A stretch of 64,000 nucleotides of DNA. Source: Monosiga brevicollis MX1. Taxonomy: Eukaryota; Opisthokonta; Choanoflagellata; Craspedida; Salpingoecidae. The position numbers and the translations under genes were made by a program. The notes below the pieces were generated by a model. That model saw nothing but the letters and a program-made list of their open reading frames with translations, made no database searches and had not been told where the DNA came from. Shown here in pieces: positions 34,806 to 46,958 of this stretch (within the stretch, counting starts at the first letter, position 1; each line of letters starts with the position of its first letter). The DNA is taken from the NCBI RefSeq assembly GCF_000002865.3, contig NW_001865053.1:411949-475948 (forward strand). The letters are read 5' to 3'.

Positions 34806-36359
34806 TACACACGTTTCGTGCAGATGTTGATTGGGTCTCGTTGCGCAGGGAGAGGGAGAGTGTGAGTGTGCGAGTCAGTGAGTGAGTCAGTTGTGCGTGT
34901 GCGAGAGCTTTTACTTTTACTTTGCAATTGAATTGAGATGTTGCTGCTCGGGGGGGCTGATGTAACGAGAGCAACCCCATACCAGGAGCTTGGGCGCCTG
35001 AGCCTTGTCGCTTCCATGACGGGTTGGGGGCATGGTTTCAACAGGTTCTCGGGCCAGGTAACGTTTCTCTCCAAGCAATGAGTGACAAGGGATGACTTGC
35101 TGTGCCTTTGCCTGTGCCTGTGCCACTTGTCGGCTTGAAAGCTGTCATCGCTCAAACGCTACGACAGGCCCGTGGGTAGCGCCGGCCGTAAATTGACAGA
35201 GTTGATGACACTGATATGATACTGCGTGCTTGCTGGATGCGATTTCGTTACATCAAGGCTGTAGGAGGACGAACCAATTGCCAAGCCGAAGAGCAAAGCC
35301 GAACAGGGGTCAAGGGCTGGAATCGCGGTTGAATCCAAAGCATCACGAAAGCGACACCATCATCACCATGATGGACCGAGTGGGCCCTGGCTCTGCTCTG
35401 GCGCAATCAACTTCCAACACTCACACATACAAACGCCACCCGCACGGCGCCACGTCTTGCTCATTCACTTTGTCGTCAGTTGACGCTCATGCTTCATCAA
35501 TCGCACGCGCGCGATGAAATGATGAAATGGGAGTTGCCCCCCAACATCCCATAACCAAAACCAAGGCAAAAACCCATACACCCAAACGTATGGTCCCTAC
35601 ATGGACAGTTAGAGGCGTCGGAAAGTCACGCTCCAAGACTGCGCAGGTTGAAACCCCTCTGCTCGCTTTGGGTTGCATGCGCGATCGACTGTGTTTTGTT
35701 TTGGGCGAGAAGAGAATGATGCCCCGTGCGCAACTCTTGAGGGTGAGAAGGGAAGGGGGCTCAACGACGCTGGGCAGGCCAATCACAGGGTCAGATGGCG
35801 CACATCACAACCCCGCACCAGAGCCGTATTCGAGGTTGCATCACAGGGTATTCTGAATCATGAAGCCCAATTTTTTTCTCCGAAAGTATGCCCTAGCAGG
35901 GTTTGATCAGTTATTGCAGCCGAACAAGAGTTTTATGAAGACAAATAAAGACTTTATGTATATAGTTGTTAGTATAAATACAATGTATTAATGTTTGTAA
36001 AGAAAGTTTGTGAAGCATTAAACAGAGATATATACGGAGATATACGTAATAGATACATTAAAAGAAGCCATGGCCACCCCAACAGACCTCTTCAGTCCTA
36101 TTTTTGATGTAGCAGTCCTGACACAAGAACTCCGTCCTTCCGGGTCACGTACGTGCAGGTTTGTCAGTGTTGTGGGACTATGGGCCTAATGATTTCGTAC
36201 TTGACCCCTTGCATGCAAGCCCACACTGCATCCCTCACTCTCTCTTTTCATAAGCACAATCACACACAGACCGCGCGCGGATCTTGCCTCAAGGGTCCCC
36301 ACCCACCACAGACCGGCTGCCCCTTTCCCCACCCATTCTCCTTTCCCTGCACACCGCAC

Positions 36360-36427
<68 letters not shown>

Positions 36428-36676
36428 TGTTTGGTCCTAATACTCAGCATTTTTCTTCCTGGCGACCTCGAGTTGACAGCCACACACACACACACTACAC
36501 ATCTGACCCTTGCTTCCCCGTGACGCCATCTCCCACCTCTTTCGTTCGCATATCTTTTGAGGTCAAGGAATCCTTGCGCTCTTCTCGTGTTGTGCGCGGT
36601 TTCCACCGCACAGCCACAGCCACCCACCCACCCATCACAGCCACCCACCCCTCACGCGGTCCACAAGTGAGAGACA
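34806..36676. other. Intergenic region
   Basis: 1.87 kb without a convincing gene on either strand. It holds an AT-rich stretch at about 35930-36065 and a CT tract at 36362-36423 upstream of the Q-rich gene. Short frames at 35230-35860 lack codon bias or domains. Confidence 0.5.
36362..36423. repeat. CT microsatellite upstream of the Q-rich gene
   Basis: About 31 CT units, 254 bp upstream of the ATG at 36677, on its coding strand. Confidence 0.92.
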
Positions 36677-37690
36677 ATGGACTGCATGGGAACAGAGCTC
36701 GCTCCGTTTACGGCCGATCTCAACCCCACGGCAGGCTTGCCCAGTCCTGCTGCCCCACACGGCCCGACTGCGACTCGCACCGATAACATACCCGTCATGA
36801 CGCCCGCCCCTGTCATGAACCCCGTTCAAGTCTGGCAACAGCAGCTGGCTGCCTACCAAGCGGCCTACGCGCACCAAATCCTTCTCCAACAACAGCAGCT
36901 CCACCAACACCATCAACAACAACTTCAGCAACAGCGCATTCACTTGCAGCCCGCCACCTCCCCTCAGCTCGAGGAGCAGCAGCAGCAGCAGCAGCAGAAA
37001 ACATCCATCCCGGACGAGGTTGGCCCCGCTGTCAAGCGCGTCCGACAAACCGTCGTCGCCGCCGCCGCCACCACCACCAGTCCTGCCGCTTCTCCGGCAG
37101 CGTCCCCGTCATCATCCGAACCAGTGGCTCAGGTTCTCATCCCTTCCATGCAACTGGTCATTAAATGTGACGATCAAGTGCGCACCCTCGCCGAAACGCG
37201 TGCCAAGATGGGCCTTCACCCTTCCCAGGGCCGCTTCCGTGTTAACGGCTTGGTCATCAGCCACCACGTCGAACACGACATTCAACTCGTGCCCCAACAT
37301 CGCTACGAACTCGACCTTTGCGCTGCTATGACTTCCCAGCCCCCCACCAAGCAGATGCCCAGTTTTCCCACTTGCTCCGACTTTGAATTTATGTACTCGA
37401 CCGACGAGGCATCGTGCATGGGCCCAAGTACCGCGGCCATGTCCAAGGTCAACTTTGGCCAACATGCCAAAGACCTCAAATCCGCCGCTCGCCTGCACAA
37501 CGGAGCCTCATGCTTTGGACCTGCCGTTGCAATCCCCAACAGCCGCCGGCGTCGTCGCAGCTCGCCCATTCTCCGCCGCCAACACGCTGCTCTGGCACCC
37601 AGCACCGACCACTCCCTGGCGCTGGCGTGTGGCGAGACAGCCATGGCCACCGCCGACGATGGCATGGATGGGCTGGCCATCCATGTCTAA
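36677..37690 (+). CDS. Gln/His-rich protein, unknown, intronless
   Basis: A single open frame of 337 residues. Residues about 50-120 are dominated by Gln and His (QVWQQQLAAYQAAYAHQILL, several Q runs), as in transcriptional coactivators. A basic PAVKRVRQT could be a nuclear signal. An Ala/Ser/Thr/Pro-rich stretch follows. Then comes a more ordered segment (PSMQLVIKCD, GRFRVNGLVISHHVEHDIQL, RYELDLCAAM) that may fold. The C-terminal third holds a basic cluster (SRRRRRSSPILRR). I do not recognise a family. The composition suggests a nuclear regulatory protein; that is inference. Codon use is GC3-rich like its neighbours, supporting that it is translated. Confidence 0.7.
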   Translation: MDCMGTELAPFTADLNPTAGLPSPAAPHGPTATRTDNIPVMTPAPVMNPVQVWQQQLAAYQAAYAHQILLQQQQLHQHHQQQLQQQRIHLQPATSPQLEEQQQQQQQKTSIPDEVGPAVKRVRQTVVAAAATTTSPAASPAASPSSSEPVAQVLIPSMQLVIKCDDQVRTLAETRAKMGLHPSQGRFRVNGLVISHHVEHDIQLVPQHRYELDLCAAMTSQPPTKQMPSFPTCSDFEFMYSTDEASCMGPSTAAMSKVNFGQHAKDLKSAARLHNGASCFGPAVAIPNSRRRRRSSPILRRQHAALAPSTDHSLALACGETAMATADDGMDGLAIHV

Positions 37691-38446
37691 AGCTCTTCCC
37701 CTTTTTGCTTTTTGCGTTTTGGTTTTGTTCTCTTTTCCGTTTCTTAGACTAGACCCGATTTAGATTTTCCTCTTGCTTCAGGATGAACGCTCCCCGAGGC
37801 GCTTCCATCCTGTTGCTTTGATATTTTACCTTGTTCGCCCAGGCCCGAGGCCACGGCACTTGCGTGGCGGCATGTCAATGAGTTGTGTATACGCAAAACA
37901 AAGTCACGCTGAGCGTGCCCATTTGTTTTTTCAACCTCGGCTGCGAAACAGCCATGCCCCCTCCCTTGCCAACTTTTGCAAATTCAACAAAACGTTTGCT
38001 TGACCATCTCTTCTCTCCATCACACCAGCTTCGTTCCTCACACGACGCTCGACCATGACGACGAGACTTGCCAGGAGGTTCTCCACACCTCGAAGCAAAG
38101 GATTCAAACCAAACAACACGCAGAAAGCTCGCCACACTCATGACTTCTCTCCGCGGATCAATACGAGTGACCGGTCCAGAGGCTTCAGTCATTCAGGTCA
38201 ATTGACTCGGTTTGAGGAGCAAGTGTGGAAACAAGGAAACAGCAATATCATGAACACCATCACTACCACCATCACTACCATGGGCGTTTGCAAACGAGGG
38301 CAGGCGGCCTCGCCCAGCGAGTTGCATGTGCCTGTCCGTTCGCCCCGTCTGCTCCCTGTCAGCCAAAAAGTTGAACAGCTCCTGACACTGGGTCACTGCT
38401 TGTTTGATCCTCTTCGAGGGTCTGGCTGCAAATTCAAAGCAAATGC
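37691..38446. other. Convergent intergenic region
   Basis: 756 bp between two converging intronless genes. Small ACC/ATC-type repeats near 38255-38280; nothing else noted. Confidence 0.45.
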
Positions 38447-39310
38447 TCAGGTGGTCCAGGTGCCATAGCTACCAGCATTTCGCGGGCCACCGGCCGTCTT
38501 TTTGGCGTGCAGCGTCCCCTTGCTTTTGTTGGCGCGGATGGCGTCATTGATCTGGTCCAAGCGCTCGCGCTCTGCCTCCGGGAAGAGGAGGCGATGCGCT
38601 GCGCCAGTGCGGGCCGACTGCTCCAGTGCAGCTCGGACAAAAGCTTGGTGCCAACGAGCGAGCTGTAGTTCCAGCAACTGACACAGGACAGCACATCGGT
38701 CGGTTTTCTGCGCGAGGCTGAGCAAGGGCTTGTTCTCTGCGTTGGGCACCTTGCTGCCTTCTGCATCCTCAAGCGAGTCACGAAAGGCCCAGGGCAGTTC
38801 GTCCAGGCACTGCTGCACGCGCTTGGCTGCCGCAGCAAAGCGAAAGCTATCGTCCGTCTGCAGCTCATGTTCCAAGCGGTATCGAAAGACAGCCGTCTCT
38901 ACCACGTAGCGGGAGGTTGGATTGAGATGCTGCGCCATCTCGTCCAGAGCTGCAAAAATCTTGCTGTAGGCCTCAAACAGCTCTCGGTTCTTGCGCAGCC
39001 CCTTCAAGTCGCGCCGCTTTTCTAGTTCAGTGACCAAGGGTAGGTAACATTCTGCCGAGGCCGCATTCGTGACAGCCGCAACAGCCTTGCAAATCACGCC
39101 CTGCGCTCGTACGAGCTTCTTCTCGTTGTCCACAAAGCCAAGCAGCTTGTTCACCACGGCCTCCACCTTGGCCTGCTCCTCCGCCGCATCCACCGCCGGA
39201 CTTTCTGCCACCGTGGCGGCCCGTTTGGCCGGCCCCTCACCCGCCGTCACCCCGGCATCATCCGTTTCCACCGCCCGCTTCCCAACAGCACACTCTCCCC
39301 CCTCAGCCAT
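38447..39310 (-). CDS. Conserved-looking helical protein, unknown, intronless
   Basis: A single open frame of 287 residues from ATG 39310 to TGA 38447. The frame stays open further upstream, but the ATG at 39310 begins the Ala/Glu-rich N-terminus (MAEGGECAVGKRAVETDDAG). The first 50 residues look disordered with a basic KRAA. From residue 50 on it is strongly helical: EEQAKVEAVVNKLLGFVDNE, LVTELEKRRDLKGLRKNREL, FEAYSKIFAALDEMAQHL, FAAAAKRVQQCLDELPWAF, VLCQLLELQLARWHQAFVRA. A basic Gly-containing tail ends GSYGTWTT. No transmembrane segment or catalytic motif is visible. I do not recognise the family. It shares a 278-bp divergent promoter with DHX40. Confidence 0.75.
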   Translation of the reverse strand: MAEGGECAVGKRAVETDDAGVTAGEGPAKRAATVAESPAVDAAEEQAKVEAVVNKLLGFVDNEKKLVRAQGVICKAVAAVTNAASAECYLPLVTELEKRRDLKGLRKNRELFEAYSKIFAALDEMAQHLNPTSRYVVETAVFRYRLEHELQTDDSFRFAAAAKRVQQCLDELPWAFRDSLEDAEGSKVPNAENKPLLSLAQKTDRCAVLCQLLELQLARWHQAFVRAALEQSARTGAAHRLLFPEAERERLDQINDAIRANKSKGTLHAKKTAGGPRNAGSYGTWTT

Positions 39311-39588
39311 CGTGACGCGACTCACTGACGCAGTGAAGAAGAATAAAAAGGAAGAAGGAATAAGAAGATGTAGCATAAAGTAGAGAAGATGCAGTTGATC
39401 GGACTAGTGTATAGGTAAAGTAAAGGTGAAGATTGCACTGGAAAAGGTAGCAGAATGTTTAAAAGTTGTAGAAGATATTCAGAGGAGAGCGAAAGAGAGA
39501 GAGAGCAAAAAGTCTCTCTCTTTCTCTTTTTTTTCTCTCTCACTCGCACACACACACTCTCTCACTCTCTTCGTTTGCGCAGAGCGCC
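39311..39588. promoter_or_regulatory. Divergent promoter with mirrored pyrimidine tracts
   Basis: Between the starts of the helical protein (minus) and DHX40 (plus). A GA tract (39484-39505) lies on the left and a CT-rich tract (39511-39570) on the right, ending about 18 bp before the DHX40 ATG. Each tract reads as pyrimidine on the coding strand of the gene on its own side. Confidence 0.6.
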
Positions 39589-41236
39589 ATGTCGCAGACA
39601 CAGCACCCAGAGCACCATGGCCGTGTGCACAAGACGGAACGGGTGAGGGTGGATGATTCCGATGATGAACTTCTGGACGACGCCCCTCCAGCTCCGCACG
39701 AGCACTTTACGCTTTCGAGTCAGAACTTGCCCATCACCGAGCACCGGCAAGCCTTGATTGACCTGATTCAGGAGAACCGGTGCACCGTGGTAATTGGCGA
39801 GACGGGCTCCGGTAAAACAACCCAGCTGCCGCAGTATCTATACGAAGCAGGCTTTCACAAGGAGGGTCCCATCCTTGTGTCGCAGCCACGCCGGGTTGCT
39901 GCCGTGTCTGTTGCGGCCCGTGTTGCCGAGGAGCGCGGCACGGTCGTGGGCAGTGAAGCCGTGGGCTACCACGTGCGCTTTGATCGCCAGTGCCGCGATG
40001 ACACGGCCATTCGCTATGTCACTGACGGTGTACTTCTGCGCGAATGCCTGGCTGACCCGACGCTTGCCAAGTACAGCGTCGTTGTGCTTGACGAGGCGCA
40101 CGTTCGCTCGCTCGAGACAGACATCTTGTTCGGACTCCTCAAGGAATCCCTCCGTCAGGCTGAACACCGCTTCAAGATTGTCATCATGTCGGCTACACTC
40201 CACGCCGACAAGTTTGAAACCTTCTTCGCAAGCCCCGTGTACCATATTCCCGGGCGTACCTTCCCCATCAGTATCCGCCATTGCAACCTCATCAACAGCG
40301 AAAACTACACCGACTTTGTTGAGCGATGCTGCGATGTGGTCATGGACATCCACTGCGAACAGGACGCAGGTGATATCTTGGTCTTCCTCACCGGTCGTGG
40401 TGAGATTGATCGGGCCTGCAGTACCATTTTTAACCGGGCCGAACACCTGGACTATGACGAGCACGTGCGTGATACCGCCGTCGATGGTCTCATTGTCGTG
40501 CCAGTCTACGGTTCGATGACTGGCAAGGCTCAGCAAAAGATCTTTGAGCCCGCACCCCCGGGCATTCGCAAGGTCGTCGTGGCCACCGACATTGCTTCCA
40601 CCTCTCTGACCGTCGAGGGCATTGTGTACGTTGTCGACTCGGGCTTTGTCAAGCAAACCATGTACGACTCCAAGACTGGCCTCGATGCGCTCAAAGTCGT
40701 GCCCATCTCACGCTCCGAGGCGTCTCAGCGCGCTGGTCGTGCCGGTCGTACGCGTGAGGGTATTTGCTTTCGCATTTACGATGCCGAATTCGAGCAGACC
40801 AAGATGCACGAACACACGGTTCCGGAAATCCAGCGCTCCAGCCTGGCTTCGGTTGTGCTCACTCTCAAGTGCCTTGGCATCAATGACGTACTTCACTTTG
40901 ACTACATTGATGCGCCGGAAGAATTTCAACTGTTGGAAGCCTTGCGGCGCCTCTACTTTTTTGATGCCATCGATAAGGATGGCCAAGTCACCCCCTTTGG
41001 CAAAGCCATGGCCTCGTTCCCCTTGCCGCCCTCACACGCCTGCGTTATGCTGCATGCTCAGCGTGACCACATCCCATCCGAGTTTTTGGATGATCTGGCC
41101 GCTGTTGTGGCCATGTTGGTGTCTGAGGACCCATTCGTGCGACCGGGCAACAAGGAACGACTAGCCGAGGCCGAGGAGCAACGCAAAAAGGTCAGCTTAC
41201 TTGTGCAACCCGGCGACATCTTGAATCCTCTCCGGG

Positions 41237-41293
<57 letters not shown>

Positions 41294-42869
41294 TGTGTGC
41301 ACTCATAGTCGACGCACTGCCTTTCTGGAATAGTTGCTCGAGGGAGGAGGCGACGATTTCAATACTCTGCTTTACATCTTTCGCTGTTGCCAACAAGCTC
41401 GCGATGGTTTGAACTGGTGTAGCAAGTTTTTCATCCATAAGCGCGTGACTCGTAATGGTTAGTGTCACCTGTCTTCTTCACGAGCTTGCAAAAGGCATCG
41501 TTTGTGCCTCGGGTCATTCTCTTCCTTCAACGCCGGTATTGGATGGCTCACGAACATTCATGCATGTGCAGCAATCAAGGTACACGACCAGCTGTTGGCC
41601 ATCCTCAAGTCTCTCAAGGATGCCGATTTGCAGGGTAAGACGCGGCCCGTATCGTCAGCGGAAAGCTGGCTCTTCATGCCATTCACTCAAGCTCTGCGCC
41701 GCTCTGGCTTGTTGGATGGGCATAGCCATGAACGACGTTGCACCGCCCGAAAAGCCACCTTCGCGTCGACGCCGTGATTGGTGGCGAGCTGCGCCCCAGA
41801 ACGGGCTTTTGCCACCTGTACCCGAGGTTTGTCCGCCTTCCTTCCCTGGCACGAATGCTCATTTCAACTGCCCTCTTTCCCTTTCCTGCTATTCGTCTCC
41901 CTCTGTCCCCTTTCCCTCTTTTCTTCTTCTCCCCATCGTCGCTCCATTTCGTCTCTTCTGTGCTTCATGAAGCTAAGCCCATTTTTTTTTTTGTTTGCTT
42001 CTTGTTTTTGTTGCCAGGCGGATCGTGAGGTGATTTGTCGGCTCTTGTGCAAGGGCCTTTTCCACAACGTGGCACGGCGCGCTGAAGATCAAGCCTACTT
42101 CCGCACCATGGAAGGTTCGGCGGGTACCTAGCTGTCTGGCAGAGGTTCGCGGAAGGCCTGGGTCCTCACACTGATTTGGTTGTCGCTGACAGGCAATGCC
42201 AGCGTGGTAATCCTGCACCCGTCTTCGGCTTACGCCCACACGCCTGAGAAGCTCGACTGGGCCATTTTCAATCAAGTCGTGTGGACCACCAAGGTTTGTT
42301 GGTTGGCATCTTCCAACTCCCACGCTTTCTAGCGTCCGTCCCTCATCTTGCCGGCATGCTGTTCTTCAAGCCCTTTATGCGTAACGTGTGCCCCATCAAG
42401 TATGATTGGGTCCGCTACCTCTTACCCAAGCTGCGAAAGGTGTGTCACTCGCGATCGATGACGCTTCTGCTCTCCTTGCTAGCACTCTGTTGACCACTGA
42501 CAAGCTTGAGTGCGGGCATCGCAGGTCGAGGTCCGGGCCTTGAGCAGCAGTGGGAAGGTCAATGCGGTGGCGCTGCGCGATTCACAGCGTGCCATCGCCG
42601 CGGAGTCAGGGCAAGTGTCCGCGGAGGTGGTGGCCGCCGCCAAGCGACGCAATGACGACACCAATGTCGATGCTGCACGTGCGCGCTACCTTGCACGCAA
42701 GTACGTAGGCACGGCTGGCACACATACAAGATGATTTCAACTAGCATGCCGTGGGCTTGTTTTTTGTCTCATTTTTTTTTTTTTTTTGCTGTTTGTTGTC
42801 GTTCTCCTCACTTTTGATTTTGTGTGCTATTTGGCATTTTGCAGGAAAGCCAAGCAGGCTCGTCCATAG
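39589..42869 (+). CDS. DHX40: DEAH-box RNA helicase DHX40
   Basis: Nine exons close in frame to 782 residues: 39589-41190, 41343-41457, 41572-41634, 41726-41826, 42018-42114, 42193-42293, 42371-42439, 42525-42700, 42845-42869. Helicase motifs: GETGSGKT (about 70-77), DEAH (168-171), SAT (201-203), LVFLTG, and QRAGRAGR (380-387). Beyond the helicase core come the winged-helix/ratchet and OB-fold regions (LLCKGLFHNVARR, VCPIKYDWVRYLLPKL). The tail RRNDDTNVDAARARYLARKK matches the DHX40 C-terminus and separates it from DHX15 or DHX8. The RNA substrate of DHX40 is not well known. The first exon covers the whole helicase core (534 codons), unusual beside the small exons of most neighbours. The first intron carries a GT microsatellite (41237-41298). 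Confidence 0.93.
41237..41298. repeat. GT microsatellite in DHX40 intron 1
   Basis: About 28 GT units with one interruption, between exons 1 and 2. Confidence 0.92.
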
Positions 42870-43363
42870 GCGCCAGCGACGATTGCCTTGCTTGCGCCAA
42901 GCGCACCACTCCCATCAAACCACCCTGCCGGTTCTCGAGTTCAACCGTCACTGCAGGATTTCTGAGAGGAGAATTGTCATCGGGACTAGCTGTCCGCCGT
43001 GCGGAGCTAAGGCCCAGCTACACTTCCGACATGCTTTTCACTTTGATCAGCTCAACACCACAATGAGAAAAATGAAAATGCTTTGAATACCAATTATCGT
43101 GCTGGTGCGGGCATCGGACACGCTTCGGTCGGCCACGAGCCGATTATTGAGGAAATCGCTGCAACTCAAAGGGAAAGAAAGTGCACGTCGCGCGCCGTGG
43201 TCGCTGCAAAAGTTATCCCGGCGCCAAAAGCGCATGCACCAATCGCAGCAACGAAGGAACGGCAACAGCAAAGGTCGAGGACATCACAAAAAGTCACACG
43301 CATAATCTGGCATGGATGGGCGGTATCAATCAGACTCTGCCGCTTCCAAATGGGTCAAGTAGC
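42870..43363. other. Convergent intergenic region
   Basis: 494 bp between the DHX40 and RABIF stops; no gene or repeat evident. Confidence 0.5.
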
Positions 43364-44220
43364 TCAGCTCTCGGTATAACGGATGCGAGCGTGAGCAATA
43401 TTGAACGTCTTGGGCTCGGCACTGGGGTCATGGTAGCCGATGGGACCGATCTCACAATCGGCACACGCTAAATACTGTCGGTGGTGTGGCGGTGGAGAGC
43501 AACGAGTGAGTAGCAGTCAAAGTGGGGGGGGGGGGAAGACACGCAGTAATTTGTCGACTATCAATACGTTGGCTTCATTTGCGCGAACCTTGACACCATC
43601 AACCGTCTTGCTGAAGCCCACATTGTCAAAGTCATACATATCCTTGACCTGTCAATGCGAATAGGGTTACGGAATGGGAAAGGGGAGCGTGGAGGGTGAT
43701 GCGGCAATTTGACAGTATCTCAACCTTCTCAGCGCGGTACAGCACAGGCTTGGTCGTACCTGCCACCAGTGCTCGCACGTATCTGTGACGGTCTCCCCTT
43801 CAGCGCCACGCTGCACCATTTTCGGCAGCTGGACCTAAGGACAGCATGTCGTGTTCCAGGCGATGATAACACGGGGGTGAGGGGATTTTGGTGTTGTTGT
43901 CCGGGGTCCAGCAATATCGGGGGTGAAAACATACTGGAGTGTGTGTCGCCGTGGCGGCACTCTTGCTGAACACGGGCGAGTTGCAGAAGCAGCACCGGAT
44001 GCGCAGGATATTCTATTGCACCGCCCACAGCGCGCAGTGAGCCAACGCGGCACCCCGCTGCTTCTCTGCTGTCTCAGGAACACTGCCTCACAAAAAGCCA
44101 CGGCATCCAGGCTCATCTACGACGTACACCGTTGCTCTCGTTCACTAGCACCGCGCGGTCGAATCCCTGGTCACTATTGGGCAGGTCGGCCAAGCTGCTG
44201 GCTGGCTCACTTGTCGCCAT
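43364..44220 (-). CDS. RABIF: MSS4/RABIF, Rab guanine-nucleotide-free chaperone
   Basis: MSS4/DSS4 binds nucleotide-free exocytic Rab GTPases and acts as a slow exchange factor or chaperone (family knowledge). Five exons close to 139 residues: 44220-44146, 44012-43935, 43834-43760, 43648-43568, 43474-43364. The two zinc CxxC pairs are present: CCFC (exon 2) and CADC (exon 5, YLACADCEIGPIGYH). The Rab-binding block EHWWQVKDMYDFDNVGFSKTV closely matches animal RABIF. Length is slightly above human (123). The N-terminus is a polar 20-residue lead. Exon phases are all zero, a uniform pattern within this gene. Confidence 0.93.
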
Positions 44221-44414
44221 CGTGTCGATCACACGAAGAAGTAAAAAAAAAATCCAAGAAGGCAGTGACGCCGGAAAATGCATTTACCTGCAACTTCTTT
44301 CATAATATTTTCACAAAGTGTAATCGGTTTGCTCAGAGCATCTACAACATCTACATAATACTCAGCATCAACTTGAGCTTGGCTTGAAAAAGATGACAAC
44401 AGCTGGCTCAGTTT

Positions 44415-44468
<54 letters not shown>

Positions 44469-44844
44469 ACACACACGTGAGGGTGAGTGACCACATGAGC
44501 TGTAGGGCGAACTCCGGAGCCTTTGGGAATGGCAGCGCTGCTCTGTTCTGTTGCATGGAAGGGTGTGTGGGAATAAGTAAGGGAGGACGATGGAGAGGGT
44601 GGGCAGTGCGCCAGCTGGGTCTGAATTCTACGTTGGGTTGAGCCTGGCTGTTATCTTCTCCTTTGCTGACTGGGTCAATGGGTGGTCGTGGTGCCCCCTA
44701 CGAGCCCCCTTTTATCCTCACCAGCAGTCGTGCTCGGTGCTGTCATAGGCGTCGCGGAAGCCCCTCATTTTTGCTGAAGCTTCCCGATCCTTGGCGTGCC
44801 TTGGCCCGTCCGAGCGTCGGCTACTTGCAGCGCTTCCCATCAAC
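44221..44844. promoter_or_regulatory. Divergent promoter, RABIF / GH31, with CA repeat
   Basis: 624 bp between divergent starts. Contains a CA tract (44415-44466) and an AT-rich part at 44290-44380. No ORF supported. Confidence 0.5.
44415..44466. repeat. CA microsatellite
   Basis: About 25 CA units in the region between RABIF and the GH31 gene. Confidence 0.92.
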
Positions 44845-46860
44845 ATGGGTGGGGTCCCGCGCTGGCCGGCCCGCCTCCTGGGGCTGTTGGGTCTGGCGCT
44901 GTTGGCAGCGGCCTGGCGACAGGTGCCGCCCGTTTTTATGGACAACGCCAACCCCGTCCCTAATCAACGAGCATGGATCGAGCGCAGTGGTTGCGGCTTC
45001 ACCGTCCTTACCAGCAAGGTTCGGCCACCGTTCTGCAGAGAGAATGCTCACATCAGCCTTGGGCGTCCTGTCATGTGACCGCTCCCCGCTTTTCTGACCC
45101 AAGCACGCTATCTGTGGGTGTCCCGCCCTGCATGCAGGTCTTACGTATTCAGTGCGGCAATGTTGACCGCAATGTGGATGGACAATCGGCCAGCATGGCT
45201 TTTATCAACCGACGCTTGCCTTTGCCCGAGTACAAGATGCTCATCGACGATGATTATCTCATGGTCACAACCACAGACTTCAACCTCACCTGGCCCAGTC
45301 GTGACCCAGCAGACATTGCCGTCACTGCACTGCAAACCAACTATACCTGGCACTACGAAACCAATGTAGGTGGCGGCTGCTGCCGCTTCTTTGCAAGCTG
45401 GTTGCTGGCAACGTGCCCGTTGCAGCCCCTCGCTTGCTGCCCTGTTGCAGTCTGCAGGATAGGGATTGACGCTTTGGCTGCTCTGCTCTGCCATGGTAGG
45501 CGACTGGTAACCTTGGCGGAACCATCTCCTCCTTCAACGAGGTCTCTCCCGACGAAGCAGGTCAGCCTGCTTTGCAAGCGGCCCGCCTTCACAGTGCCCT
45601 GGCCAAACCGTTGGTTTCATGCTTGCTCGTGCCCAATTGATTCTGCAGGACACCTGGCGCTGTCCAATGGCCTCTTGTCGCGCGATGGCATTGCCGTCTT
45701 CAACGACACGGCCACGCCCCACTTCGATCCGCGTTTCTCCTTTGCAGGCCAGCCCTGGATCAGCCCACGCAATGACACGGGCTTCACGGTTGGTGGTTTC
45801 ACCCACCACCTCGGACCATGCGGCGGGCACCTGCCCAACGGTAGTAGTTACCTGCTCACCTGCGCTGGTGTGGGATGCACAACCTGCTGGTGGTCCAAAT
45901 AGGACTACTATGTCTTTGCTTGTGGTCATGATTACACTGGCTGCTTGGCTGATTTTGTCCAGCTGTCCGGCAGCATTCCATTGCCTCCCGTCCAGCTCTT
46001 TGGCGTTTGGTGGTCCCATTATGAACCGTACGTTGTCCACCCGCCCTTGATGCATGTCATCGCGACGCAATCGTGAGCGTACTTCACGCATGCCAATTCC
46101 GACCATGCTTGACAATAATAGGTACAGTCAACAGTCCCTCTTTGACACCGTTCTCCAGCCCTTTGCCAACTATAGCCTCCCCCTCAATTCGTTGAGCCTG
46201 GATGTCAACTGGCACAATAATGTGGGTGACGAAGCGCCAACTCAATTCGATCGCCTTTTCAAGCATGTCACTTTGCTCATGCACACCCGCGCACTGGTGC
46301 TTAGGATACTCCCAGCCCCTGCAATGGATTTAACGGCTATGACTACAACGCGACGTTGTTCCCTGGTGAGATAGCATTAGCGAGACTTGGCTTGTGACTG
46401 ATTTCCACAAACCGTTCGCCGTCCGCTGCTGACTATAGCATGCGCTCTTTGCAGATCCCAGCTCATTTTATGAAGCAGTGCTGGACGGTACTACCCCTGC
46501 TGGAACGCCCATGAAGCTCTTCCTCAACAGTCATAACTTTCTTGGTGCGATGTGCTTGGCTTTTGTTCCATCGGCCCCGGCGCAGCTTGGTCTGCACAAA
46601 AAGCGCGTCAGATTCATGTTGATTGTTTCGGATAGGCGTTGACGCTTGCCAGAGCATGTATCACCAGTACGCAGAGGCAGTGGGCTTTAACACCAGCACC
46701 AATGCCACCATTCCAATGAACGTGACGAATTTGGAGCTGATGCAGCCTTTTTTTGAGCTCGTACTGCCCTCGGTCAACACTTCTTACTGGTTTGTTCTTG
46801 GTGTCGGGCTCGGCTTATGGCAGCATCATTTTATCGGCTCCAACGATGATAATGTCACTC

Positions 46861-46958
<98 letters not shown>

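Noticed and set aside
39838-40656. 272-codon minus-strand ORF opposite DHX40
   Set aside because: Antisense shadow of the strongly biased DHX40 exon; no family features.
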